Assembly: GCA_011391115.1 (NCBI GenBank)
Contig: JAABRC010000073.1
Coordinates: forward strand, 1-8,129
Origin: Candidatus Egaibacter danicus
GTDB lineage: Bacteria; Pseudomonadota; Gammaproteobacteria; Burkholderiales; Burkholderiaceae
DNA: 8,129 nt
Direction of reading: 5' to 3'
In this document: piece by piece, positions 1 to 6,143 of the stretch
How positions within the stretch are numbered: position 1 is the first letter of the stretch
Layout: every line of letters begins with the position of its first letter
The notes under the pieces: generated by a model
Told to the model about the DNA's origin: nothing
Seen by the model: only the letters and a program-made list of their open reading frames with translations
The model's database searches: none
Made by a program: the position numbers and the translations under genes

Positions 1-1000
1 GATCCACACGCAGCGCGGCGGCCAGTTGCGCAATGGTCAGGCCCTTCTGTTCTGAAGACCGCGCCTGGTGCAGCTGTTGCAGCATCTCCAGCGCCAATTG
101 AAACTGCCAGCCCGGACCGGAGGATCGCCGGGCCACACCGGCCAGCAAACTGGGCAGGTAGGCCGCTATGACGGCACCCAGCAGCATGATGACCCATGCG
201 ACGTAAATCCACACCAGCAAAATCGGAACTGTCGCCAAGGCACCGTAAACGACGGAATAGGTTGGCACCTTGCCCAAATAGAGCGCGAGCAGTTTTTTGG
301 CCAGTTCCATGGCGGTGGAAACAAACAATCCGCCCGCCCAGGCATGACTCCATTTCACCTGGGTGTTGGGCACGTAGTGGTACAGCGCTGCAGCGCCCCC
401 GGCCAGCAGGCCAAACTGCAAAAAGTCCAGCAGAACCCCAATACCCCCCGGCACCACTCCCACCAGGCCACGAGAGGCCGATATGGCGTAAGACGTCATG
501 GTCAGGCTGGCACCCAGCAACAGCGGCCCCAGCGTCATGCCAGCCCAATACACCAGTACGCGTTGCGCCAGCGCACGCGGCCGGCGCACCCGCCAGATGT
601 TGTTGAGCGTGCGGTCAATCGTCAGGATCAGTGCCAGCGCCGTGGTGAACAGCACGGCCACCCCTGCCACACCCAGCCGGCTGGCCTTGCCGGCAAACTG
701 GGTCAAATACCCCAGCACCTGACGCGCAATATTGTCGGGAATCAAACTATCGACCAGCCATTTTTGCAGCACGTCCTGAAACTTGGCAAACATGGGAAAG
801 GCTGAAAACACCGCCAGCGCCACTGTGATCAGGGGGACCAGGGCAATGGTCGTTGTGAAGGTCAGGCTGCTGGCCGTAAGGCCCAGGCGATCTTCACGGA
901 AACGTTCGCGCAGGGTCAGCGCGGTGTTTTTCCATGGGAAAACCAGCAAATCCTGGTAGAACTCCGCGGCTCGGGACGGCAATGACTGAAATAGGCGCAT
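1..1000 (-). CDS. YihY/UPF0761 family inner-membrane protein (3' end cut by window)
   Basis: Reading leftward from ATG at 1000, 333 codons stay open to the edge, so the C-terminus is missing. The N-terminus starts MRLFQSLPSRAAEFYQDLL, followed by about six hydrophobic stretches near residues 42-68, 107-128, 148-175, 186-208, 221-242 and 250-283. The last holds the family signature VYGALATVPILLVWIYVAW (252-270). This is the YihY/UPF0761 family, formerly called ribonuclease BN; the name is historical, since E. coli RNase BN activity belongs to another gene, and no enzymatic function is established. E. coli YihY is about 290 residues, so this copy has a longer soluble tail. Residues 296-333 look helical, with IAQLAAALRV resembling the start of a winged-helix region. 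The gene diverges from the DUF2069 gene with only 21 bp between start codons. Family confidence is high; function is unknown. Confidence 0.93.
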   Translation of the reverse strand, partial: MRLFQSLPSRAAEFYQDLLVFPWKNTALTLRERFREDRLGLTASSLTFTTTIALVPLITVALAVFSAFPMFAKFQDVLQKWLVDSLIPDNIARQVLGYLTQFAGKASRLGVAGVAVLFTTALALILTIDRTLNNIWRVRRPRALAQRVLVYWAGMTLGPLLLGASLTMTSYAISASRGLVGVVPGGIGVLLDFLQFGLLAGGAAALYHYVPNTQVKWSHAWAGGLFVSTAMELAKKLLALYLGKVPTYSVVYGALATVPILLVWIYVAWVIMLLGAVIAAYLPSLLAGVARRSSGPGWQFQLALEMLQQLHQARSSEQKGLTIAQLAAALRVD

Positions 1001-1021
1001 GGCCGCTATGATGCCACTGCA

Positions 1022-1432
1022 ATGACGAACCTCAACAACACTCAAAAAGACAAGGCCGTGGACTTGACCCGCTGGCTCGCCGTGGGCAGCCTCCTGGGCC
1101 TGATCATCCTCGGACTGGTCTGGGAGTTGCTCCTGGCCCCTGTGCGCCCGGGAGGCTCGTGGCTGGCCCTGAAGGTGTTGCCGCTGTGCATACCACTGGC
1201 GGGTTTGCTGAAAAACCGCATGTACACCTACCGCTGGGTCAGCCTGCTGGTCTGGATCTATTTTGCTGAAGGGGTCGTCCGCGCGTACGGTGACCGGCCA
1301 CCCGGCTCGTGGCTGGCCATGGCGGAAGTGGTACTTTGCGTGGCGCTGTTCGTGGCATGTGTGCTGCATATCCGGCTGCGCCAGCGTCATGCGCGCCTTG
1401 ACGCCACATCTGTTTCAGCGACGGCATCATGA
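1022..1432 (+). CDS. DUF2069 family integral membrane protein
   Basis: A 136-residue protein with four predicted membrane helices near residues 17-38, 47-63, 70-87 and 98-117, and short charged ends. The central stretch LKVLPLCIPLAGLLKNRMYT, followed by YRWVSLLVWIYFAEGVVRAY, matches what I know of DUF2069, a small proteobacterial inner-membrane family of unknown function. The ATG at 1022 is the first in frame after the divergent yihY start. No clear Shine-Dalgarno precedes it. A five-codon reading frame (1008-1025, MMPLQ) ends in a TGA that overlaps this ATG, which could provide coupling or be chance. The stop codon overlaps the next gene's start in an ATGA (1429-1432), so the two are probably co-translated. 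Confidence 0.88.
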   Translation: MTNLNNTQKDKAVDLTRWLAVGSLLGLIILGLVWELLLAPVRPGGSWLALKVLPLCIPLAGLLKNRMYTYRWVSLLVWIYFAEGVVRAYGDRPPGSWLAMAEVVLCVALFVACVLHIRLRQRHARLDATSVSATAS

Positions 1433-2883
1433 CCGCCACGCTGGAACTACTGGATGCCCTGCGGCGCGTGGTGGGGCCCGGCAACGTCCTCGCCGATGGC
1501 GACCTGAGTGCGTGGGAGCTTGACTGGCGCAAGAGAAATCATGGCAAAGCCCTTGCCGTTGTTCGACCAGGCGCTACAGAAGAGGTAGCAGAAATTGTTC
1601 GCCTGTGCATGAAGCATCAGCCGGCGACCGGAGTGAGCATCGTGCCTCAGGGTGGCAACACGGGCCTGGTAGTGGGGTCAACGCCTGACGATTCGGGTCT
1701 GCAGATCGTGCTGAGCCTGCAGCGCATGAATACCGTGCGAACCATTGACTCAGCCAACCTCACCATCACCGTGGAGGCAGGGTGTGTGCTGCAAACGCTG
1801 CAGGAAAGGACCCGGGAGGCTGGTTTTTTATTCCCCTTGAGTCTGGCTTCCGAGGGGAGCTGCACCATCGGTGGCAATCTGGGCACCAACGCCGGTGGCA
1901 CCCAGGTCGTGCGTTTTGGCAATACGCGAGACCTGTGTCTGGGACTGGAGGTAGTCACCGCGCGGGGGGAGATCTGGCATGGCCTGAGCGGTCTGCGTAA
2001 GGACAACACCGGTTATGACCTGCGTGACCTGTTCATCGGCTCCGAAGGGACGCTGGGCATCATCACGGCGGCCACCATGAAGCTCTACCCGCTGCCCGCC
2101 GCGCAGCTCACGGCCTGGGCGCTGGTGCCATCGCTGGGCCACGCGGTCACCCTGCTGGGGCTGGCCCACCAGCATCTGGGCGCCGGTTTGACCGGTTTTG
2201 AGGTGATGGGCCAGTTTGCGTTGAGCCTCGTCGCCCGCCAATTCCCGCAACTGCGCGTTCCATTTCTGGACACAACTGCCAGCCATCCGGCAGAACCCGG
2301 CTGGTGTGTGCTGCTGGAAAACTCCGACCACGAGTCGGAAGCCCATGCCCGTGAACAGTTTGAGCGCCTGCTGGAAGCGGCCATGGATCAGGGTTGCGTG
2401 ATGGACGCGGTGGTAGCGGAGAACCTCGCCCAGGCGGCCGCGCTGTGGCACATCCGGGAGAGCATCCCGTTGGCACAGGCTCAGGAGGGCTTGAACATCA
2501 AGCACGACATTTCCATTCCGGTATCCAGCATCCCCGAGTTTGTACAGGTGACGGACCGGCTGCTGCAACAGGCCGTGCCGGGCGTGCGGCTGGTCAACTT
2601 CGGCCATCTGGGTGACGGCAACCTGCATTACAACGTACAGGCACCATCAGGCTCCGATGACCGGGCCTTCCTGCGTGACCATGAGGAACAGGTCAACTCG
2701 CTGGTGTTTGATTCAGTGGCCCGGTTCAATGGCTCCATCTCCGCTGAACATGGCGTGGGCAGCCTCAAGGTGGACAAACTGGCCCATCACAAATCGCCGG
2801 TGGCACTGGGAATGATGCAGGCCATCAAGCGGGCACTGGACCCGCATAACCTGATGAACCCGGGACGGGTGATCCGAAGATAA
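1429..2883 (+). CDS. FAD-linked oxidase/dehydrogenase, GlcD / D-2-hydroxyacid dehydrogenase type
   Basis: A 484-residue flavoprotein of the vanillyl-alcohol-oxidase fold (FAD_binding_4 plus FAD-oxidase C domain), which typically oxidises a D-2-hydroxyacid such as D-lactate, glycolate or D-2-hydroxyglutarate to the 2-oxoacid. FAD-binding motifs visible: [12 protein letters not shown] at residues 73-84, [10 protein letters not shown] at 148-157 and [20 protein letters not shown] at 192-211. The C-domain carries the metal/substrate motif HLGDGNLH (H393, D396, H400) and SAEHGVG with E440 and H441, the residues the D-2-hydroxyglutarate dehydrogenase branch uses for metal binding and catalysis. It ends in the usual [11 protein letters not shown]. 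There are no iron-sulfur cysteine motifs and no signal peptide, so it is a cytoplasmic single-subunit enzyme. The start overlaps the DUF2069 stop. The exact substrate cannot be told from sequence alone. Confidence 0.93.
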   Translation: MTATLELLDALRRVVGPGNVLADGDLSAWELDWRKRNHGKALAVVRPGATEEVAEIVRLCMKHQPATGVSIVPQGGNTGLVVGSTPDDSGLQIVLSLQRMNTVRTIDSANLTITVEAGCVLQTLQERTREAGFLFPLSLASEGSCTIGGNLGTNAGGTQVVRFGNTRDLCLGLEVVTARGEIWHGLSGLRKDNTGYDLRDLFIGSEGTLGIITAATMKLYPLPAAQLTAWALVPSLGHAVTLLGLAHQHLGAGLTGFEVMGQFALSLVARQFPQLRVPFLDTTASHPAEPGWCVLLENSDHESEAHAREQFERLLEAAMDQGCVMDAVVAENLAQAAALWHIRESIPLAQAQEGLNIKHDISIPVSSIPEFVQVTDRLLQQAVPGVRLVNFGHLGDGNLHYNVQAPSGSDDRAFLRDHEEQVNSLVFDSVARFNGSISAEHGVGSLKVDKLAHHKSPVALGMMQAIKRALDPHNLMNPGRVIRR

Positions 2884-2915
2884 ACTTGTACAGCGATTCC
2901 CGACAATTACCCAAC

Positions 2916-3761
2916 ATGCTTCAGCCAACCCAATCTCGCCCCATTCGCTCCCAATACGAAGACTTCATGCGCCACGTGTTCTCTACTGGTGCCTCCAAGA
3001 CTGACCGCACTGGAACAGGTACCCAAAGCGTGTTTGGTTACCAGATGCGCTTCGATCTGAACGAGGGCTTTCCCCTGGTCACCACCAAGAAGGTCCACTT
3101 GAAGTCCATTATTCAGGAGTTGCTGTGGTTTCTGACGGGCAGCAGCAACAACAACTGGCTCAAGGAACGTGGCGTCAGCATCTGGGATGAATGGGCCAAG
3201 CCGGATGGTGATCTGGGTCCGGTGTATGGCGTGCAGTGGCGTAGCTGGCCCACGCCCGACGGCGGGCATATCGACCAGATCGCAGAAGTCATGAAGACGC
3301 TCAAGACCAACCCCGACTCACGGCGCATCATCGTGAGCGCCTGGAACGTGGCCGACCTCAGCAAGATGGCCTTAATGCCCTGCCATGCGTTCTTCCAGTT
3401 CTACGTGGCACCGTCCACCGTGCCGGGTGACAAGGCACGACTCAGCTGCCAGCTGTACCAGCGCAGCGCCGATATCTTCCTGGGTGTCCCCTTCAACATC
3501 GCCAGCTATGCGCTGCTCACCCACATGGTGGCGCAGCAGTGTGATCTGGATGTGGGGGACTTCATCTGGACAGGTGGTGATTGCCACATCTATCGCAACC
3601 ACCATGAGCAGGTGTCGCTGCAACTGAGCCGCGCGCCTTACCCCTACCCGACGCTCAACATCAAACGCAAGCCGGCTTCGATCTTTGAATATGAGTTTGA
3701 TGACTTTGAGGTGCTCAGCTACGAATGTCATCCCGCCATCAAGGGCGCAGTAGCGGTTTGA
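2916..3761 (+). CDS. thyA: Thymidylate synthase
   Basis: Converts dUMP and 5,10-methylene-tetrahydrofolate to dTMP and dihydrofolate in the cytoplasm as a homodimer. From ATG 2916 it has 281 residues (E. coli 264). Visible family residues: RTGTGT at 31-36, the paired arginines R136-R137 in [10 protein letters not shown] that reach the partner's phosphate site, the catalytic C156 in [11 protein letters not shown], then [20 protein letters not shown] and GDCHIYRNH, ending in AVAV. Two small differences from E. coli account for the extra length: about ten N-terminal residues and a [10 protein letters not shown] insertion just after the FYVA strand. A TTG at 2886 would add ten residues, but sequence similarity to the family begins only at [12 protein letters not shown], so ATG 2916 is preferred. 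No good Shine-Dalgarno is seen. It lies 32 bp after the oxidase and 11 bp before folA, so the genes are probably co-transcribed. Confidence 0.97.
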   Translation: MLQPTQSRPIRSQYEDFMRHVFSTGASKTDRTGTGTQSVFGYQMRFDLNEGFPLVTTKKVHLKSIIQELLWFLTGSSNNNWLKERGVSIWDEWAKPDGDLGPVYGVQWRSWPTPDGGHIDQIAEVMKTLKTNPDSRRIIVSAWNVADLSKMALMPCHAFFQFYVAPSTVPGDKARLSCQLYQRSADIFLGVPFNIASYALLTHMVAQQCDLDVGDFIWTGGDCHIYRNHHEQVSLQLSRAPYPYPTLNIKRKPASIFEYEFDDFEVLSYECHPAIKGAVAV

Positions 3762-3772
3762 CGCATTCGATC

Positions 3773-4270
3773 ATGCGTGTGAACCTGATATTTGCCCGTG
3801 CCGCGAACGGCGTGATTGGCCGCGACGGCACGCTGCCCTGGCACTTGCCGGAAGACATGGCGCACTTCAAACGCATGACGTCGGGGTGCCCGGTCATCAT
3901 GGGTCGCAAAACCTGGGACTCGTTGCCGCGCAAGTTCCGGCCGCTTCCGGGAAGGACCAATCTGGTCATCACACGGCAGGTTTTATGGCAAGAAAATGGT
4001 GCTCAGGCCTCGCCCAACATGCATGAGGCGCTCTTATTTTGCGAGCAAACGTCGCCCACACCCACCGAGGTCTGGGTTATCGGTGGCGCGCAAATCTATG
4101 CCGAAGCATTACCACTGGCCCATCGCGCAGTGATCACCGAAATAGCACAAGACTTTGAGGGTGATGCCTTTGCTCCGGTGTTTGGCCCGGAGTGGCAGGA
4201 GACGTCACGCGAGTCCCATGTGGCCGCTAGTGGATTGCCTTACAGCTTTGTCACACTGGTGCGACTCTAG
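3773..4270 (+). CDS. folA: Dihydrofolate reductase
   Basis: Reduces dihydrofolate to tetrahydrofolate with NADPH, regenerating the cofactor that ThyA oxidises; it is the trimethoprim target family. It has 165 residues, close to the 159 of E. coli. Visible: the N-terminal strand and Met20-type loop with ANGVIGRDGTLPWHLPEDMA, W23 and the proton-relay acid D28 (E. coli D27 equivalent), NADPH-binding GRKTW at 44-48 and PLPGRTNLVIT, and the GGAQIY glycine pair at 104-109. An upstream in-frame ATG at 3725 lies inside thyA and adds 16 residues unlike the family, so ATG 3773 is chosen. The gene converges on the lipoprotein gene with only 16 bp between stop codons and no obvious terminator there. Nothing suggests a plasmid-type resistant variant; it looks like the housekeeping copy. 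Confidence 0.96.
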   Translation: MRVNLIFARAANGVIGRDGTLPWHLPEDMAHFKRMTSGCPVIMGRKTWDSLPRKFRPLPGRTNLVITRQVLWQENGAQASPNMHEALLFCEQTSPTPTEVWVIGGAQIYAEALPLAHRAVITEIAQDFEGDAFAPVFGPEWQETSRESHVAASGLPYSFVTLVRL

Positions 4271-4286
4271 GGTTTTCCGGGCTTGA

Positions 4287-4502
4287 TTAGGGCTTGGTGA
4301 CTTCGTGGCCAATGACGCCACCGACAGCAGCGCCGACGCCCGTGCAAGCCAGACCACCGCACAGAACGTTCCCGGCAACACCACCGATAACGGCACCTGT
4401 TGCAGTGCCCTTCTCTTGCGCGGTCATCCCGGCACAGCCGCCCAGCACGAACAGCGTCATGGCAACAGTGGCAATGGAGGAGTAATTTTTGAAGCTTTTC
4501 AT
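4287..4502 (-). CDS. Small glycine-zipper outer-membrane lipoprotein (OsmB / 17-kDa antigen type)
   Basis: A 71-residue precursor. Residues 1-22 form a lipoprotein signal peptide (MKSFKNYSSIATVAMTLFVL), followed by lipobox LGGC with lipidated C23. The mature part, about 49 residues, is mostly a glycine zipper, GAVIGGVAGNV and GVGAAVGGVIGHEV, typical of the Rick_17kDa_Anti / Gly-zipper_2TM families. Such proteins sit in the envelope and several (OsmB, for example) are stress-induced; the molecular role is unclear. The zipper holds a cysteine pair, C48 and C53, that may be disulfide-linked. ATG 4502 is chosen over an upstream ATG at 4589 because it begins the signal peptide and has AAAGG about 7 nt upstream. 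Expression is probably driven by the boxed promoter at 4540-4606, shared in design with the crystallin-domain gene. Confidence 0.88.
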   Translation of the reverse strand: MKSFKNYSSIATVAMTLFVLGGCAGMTAQEKGTATGAVIGGVAGNVLCGGLACTGVGAAVGGVIGHEVTKP

Positions 4503-4539
4503 TTGGAAACCTTTGGTAGTGGGTTGAAGGAACAAGTCA

Positions 4540-4606
4540 AGTATGGGCCGCGCATGGCCAGTGGGAAAGCGGACGAGGGCGCCATTCACCGTAGTAGATG
4601 TCCTAC
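4540..4606 (-). promoter_or_regulatory. Probable activator-dependent promoter of the lipoprotein gene (copy A)
   Basis: On the leftward strand a 16-bp imperfect palindrome (4591-4606; GTAGTAGATGTCCTAC as read on the plus strand) is followed 43 bp later by CCCATACT (4547-4540), whose CATACT can serve as a -10. This would place the transcription start near 4533, about 31 nt before the ATG, with the palindrome centred near -65. No good -35 exists at the 17-bp position (TTTCCC), which fits activator dependence. The same two blocks recur with identical spacing upstream of the crystallin-domain gene. The box and spacing are seen directly; the promoter and start assignments are inferred. Confidence 0.62.
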
Positions 4607-4631
4607 GTGGGCGCTCCTGCCCGCGCCAGAA

Positions 4632-5444
4632 TCAGGCCCGCGGCTCACCCTGGCGATTGACGGTCACGGTGGTTCCCGGAGGTGTGGTCATCTGGATGTG
4701 ATGCTCCTGGCCACGGAAGTTATAGGTCACGTCCCAGTACTCGGGGCGAGCCTGGCTGGGGACGCTGGTGCAACGCTGGACGTCCTGGGTGCGCGCTGGC
4801 CCATTGCTATCCCGACCCACCGTAGCACCCACGGCGCCACCTGCGATCACGCCACCCACGGTGGCCAGATCCTGGCCCCGTCCACCACCGACCTGATGGC
4901 CCAGAATGCCGCCAATCACGGCACCAACAATCGCACCTGGCACGTTGGAACCATTTCGTTGCGGTGTGACCTGTTCACGCTCGATCCAGCAGCGTTGCTC
5001 GTTAGGCGCAACCACGGCGCGCACAGAAGTCACGTTAGCCCGGTATAAGCGTTCGTTGGGGCGACGATGGTTGTCATATACCGGCATGGGCGGCGGTGGT
5101 GCATAGCGGTTGTCGTCAACGCGTGAATTCGCACTCACTGCACGTACCGATGAAACGCGGTCATTCATGCCCATGGCAGCCAGCGAAGGGTAACGGCCGG
5201 GGCGCAGGACAACACACTGACCGCGGTATCCCGCATCCTGGCAAACTTCCCAACGATCTCGCAGAACAACAACCGATGAAGCCCTGTCGTTAAAGCCATA
5301 GCGCTCGAAGTTCTTTACCTGATTCTGGGTTGTGAAATACCGCCCTTGAAAGCCACCGTTCTCGTAGAAAGTGACTTGCGCGGTAGCGTGAAGGGTGACT
5401 GCCAGGGCGCTCAAGACCAAAGCCGTTTTCAATACTGTTTTCAT
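4632..5444 (-). CDS. Secreted beta/gamma-crystallin domain protein with glycine zipper
   Basis: A 270-residue precursor in four parts. Residues 1-22 are a Sec signal peptide with probable cleavage after ATA (20-22). Residues 24-102 form one beta/gamma-crystallin domain of two Greek keys: Y27-x6-G34 then NDRASS (52-57), and C68-x6-G75 then NDRVSS (94-99). Both carry the N/D-N/D-x-x-S-S signature that in this family binds Ca2+, so a two-site calcium domain is likely. A proline-rich linker follows (PPPPMP, 116-121), then a glycine zipper at about 170-210 (GAIVGAVIGGILGHQVGGG and GGVIAGGAVGATVG), which should associate with membrane. The C-terminal 60 residues contain a small beta-rich segment. 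Cysteines 68, 77, 152 and 225 could form disulfides. It probably acts in the periplasm or outer membrane; the role is unknown. ATG 5444 has a strong AAAGGAG 5 nt upstream. Confidence 0.88.
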   Translation of the reverse strand: MKTVLKTALVLSALAVTLHATAQVTFYENGGFQGRYFTTQNQVKNFERYGFNDRASSVVVLRDRWEVCQDAGYRGQCVVLRPGRYPSLAAMGMNDRVSSVRAVSANSRVDDNRYAPPPPMPVYDNHRRPNERLYRANVTSVRAVVAPNEQRCWIEREQVTPQRNGSNVPGAIVGAVIGGILGHQVGGGRGQDLATVGGVIAGGAVGATVGRDSNGPARTQDVQRCTSVPSQARPEYWDVTYNFRGQEHHIQMTTPPGTTVTVNRQGEPRA

Positions 5445-5449
5445 GGATG

Positions 5450-5456
5450 CTCCTTT
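5450..5456 (-). promoter_or_regulatory. Shine-Dalgarno of the crystallin-domain gene
   Basis: AAAGGAG on the leftward strand lies five bases before ATG 5444. It is the strongest ribosome-binding site in the window and fixes the start. Most other genes here have weak or no recognisable sites. Confidence 0.8.
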
Positions 5457-5463
5457 AACGGGT

Positions 5464-5477
5464 TATGAATATTCCTC
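5464..5477. promoter_or_regulatory. RcsB-box-like sequence in the leader of the crystallin-domain gene
   Basis: TATGAATATTCCTC matches 12 of 14 positions of the enterobacterial RcsAB box as I remember it (TAAGAATATTCCTA). It sits just upstream of the Shine-Dalgarno and downstream of the inferred promoter, a position where a bound regulator would more likely repress. It differs from the 16-bp palindrome found elsewhere in this window, so chance is a real alternative. Confidence 0.25.
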
Positions 5478-5480
5478 AAA

Positions 5481-5510
5481 GAAAAACGTGGCTGGGCACG
5501 ACTCTTTTTT
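5481..5510. other. Short terminator-like hairpin readable on both strands
   Basis: CGTG (5487-5490) and CACG (5497-5500) form a 4-bp stem around a 6-nt loop, flanked by an A-run on one side (5482-5486) and a T-run on the other (5505-5510), so either strand gives a stem followed by a U-tract. In the leftward direction it would lie in the untranslated leader of the crystallin-domain gene. The stem is short, so termination or attenuation is only a possibility. Confidence 0.3.
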
Positions 5511-5520
5511 GGGATAACCC

Positions 5521-5587
5521 AGTATGGGATGAAGCACGGAAAGCAGATAGCAGACTGCGCCGCCAGAAGCGGTAGTAGATGTCCTAC
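5521..5587 (-). promoter_or_regulatory. Probable activator-dependent promoter of the crystallin-domain gene (copy B)
   Basis: It contains the identical 16-mer GTAGTAGATGTCCTAC (5572-5587) and the identical CCCATACT (5528-5521, leftward strand), with exactly the same spacing as copy A. The intervening bases are only partly alike (for example CGCC at 5561-5564 aligns with 4580-4583), so the two blocks seem selectively conserved. The inferred start near 5514 gives a leader of about 70 nt. The consensus -35 position reads TATCTG, which is poor. The box also lies 140 bp before the receiver gene that runs the other way, so it may serve both genes. Confidence 0.64.
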
Positions 5588-5597
5588 ACAGGGGCCT

Positions 5598-5613
5598 GTA
5601 GGAATCATCTGAC
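5598..5613 (+). promoter_or_regulatory. Imperfect second regulator box between the divergent genes
   Basis: GTAGGAATCATCTGAC begins with the same GTAGGA half-site as the reverse complement of the main box and matches its symmetric consensus at about 10 of 16 positions. It starts 10 bp after box B, and CCTACA (5583-5588) with TGTAGG (5597-5602) makes an inverted repeat linking the two. It could be a secondary, lower-affinity site extending binding toward the receiver gene. Confidence 0.35.
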
Positions 5614-5726
5614 ACATACGCGGGTCTGAGGCCCATGGCACCGCATTCCATTTGAGCGCACACTCAGCAGGAGCCTTTACGTCTTGCCATATCTTTCATT
5701 TCCCCAGCAACTCCAGCCCTCCGCCC

Positions 5727-6137
5727 ATGCTCCCGATCAAAACCTACCTTGTTGAGGACAGCCCGGTCATTCGAGACAGCCTCATCGCCACACTGGAGGA
5801 GCTCGCGCCCGTGAAGGTAGTGGGAACGGCCGAGGACGAAACCACTGCAGTCAAGTGGCTAGCACAAATGAGCAATCAATGCGACCTGGTGATCGTCGAC
5901 ATTTTTTTGAAAAGTGGCTCAGGTCTGGGCGTGTTAAGCGCCGTCAAAGCACTCGCGCAACGACATACACTCGTGGTCCTGAGCAATTACGCTACCAAGG
6001 ACATACGGCGTAAATGTCTTGAACTCGGTGCTGACAGGGTATTCGACAAGTCAGACGAAATTGATGCCCTGATCCTGTACTGCAACCAGCTGGCACTGGG
6101 CGAAGCAGGTAACAGCGGCCCCGCACAACTGACCTGA
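5727..6137 (+). CDS. Stand-alone receiver-domain response regulator
   Basis: A 136-residue protein consisting almost only of a CheY-like receiver. Acidic pair E10-D11, phosphorylation site D58 (in LVIVDIF), switch serine S86 (in VVLSNYA) and conserved K108 (FDKSDE) are all present, so it should be phosphorylatable. There is no DNA-binding or enzymatic output domain; about 25 residues follow the last helix. ATG 5727 is chosen because the receiver's first strand (IKTYLVEDS) begins right after it; a TTG at 5652 would add 25 residues unlike a receiver. No clear Shine-Dalgarno is seen. It converges on the LuxR-type regulator gene with 6 bp between stops and lies next to box B. Likely roles are phosphate sink, phosphorelay intermediate or protein-protein regulator for the neighbouring kinase. 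Confidence 0.88.
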   Translation: MLPIKTYLVEDSPVIRDSLIATLEELAPVKVVGTAEDETTAVKWLAQMSNQCDLVIVDIFLKSGSGLGVLSAVKALAQRHTLVVLSNYATKDIRRKCLELGADRVFDKSDEIDALILYCNQLALGEAGNSGPAQLT

Positions 6138-6143
6138 TTGTGG

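Noticed and set aside
68..805. Long rightward open frame of 245 codons
   Set aside because: It lies antisense to the well-supported yihY-type gene. Its composition is rich in Q, H, R and P, typical of the opposite strand of a GC-rich gene, and it has no domain.
1828..2628. Leftward open frame of 266 codons
   Set aside because: It is antisense to the FAD oxidase, whose motifs are all on the plus strand; the leftward translation shows no recognisable family.
4610..4627. GGCGC/GCGCC hairpin just after the crystallin-domain gene as a rho-independent terminator
   Set aside because: The stem is only 5 bp with an 8-nt loop, and no T-run follows on the gene strand, so it is not supported as a terminator.
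4305..5048. Rightward open frame of 247 codons across the two glycine-zipper genes
   Set aside because: It runs antisense to both, spans their intergenic promoter, and has no domain; its T, H and A richness reflects the glycine-zipper codons on the other strand.
4591..5587. The repeated 16-mer as a trace of a mobile element or dispersed repeat
   Set aside because: The sequence similarity stops at the box edges apart from the small -10 block, there are no terminal inverted repeats or transposase remnants, and both copies sit at equivalent promoter positions.
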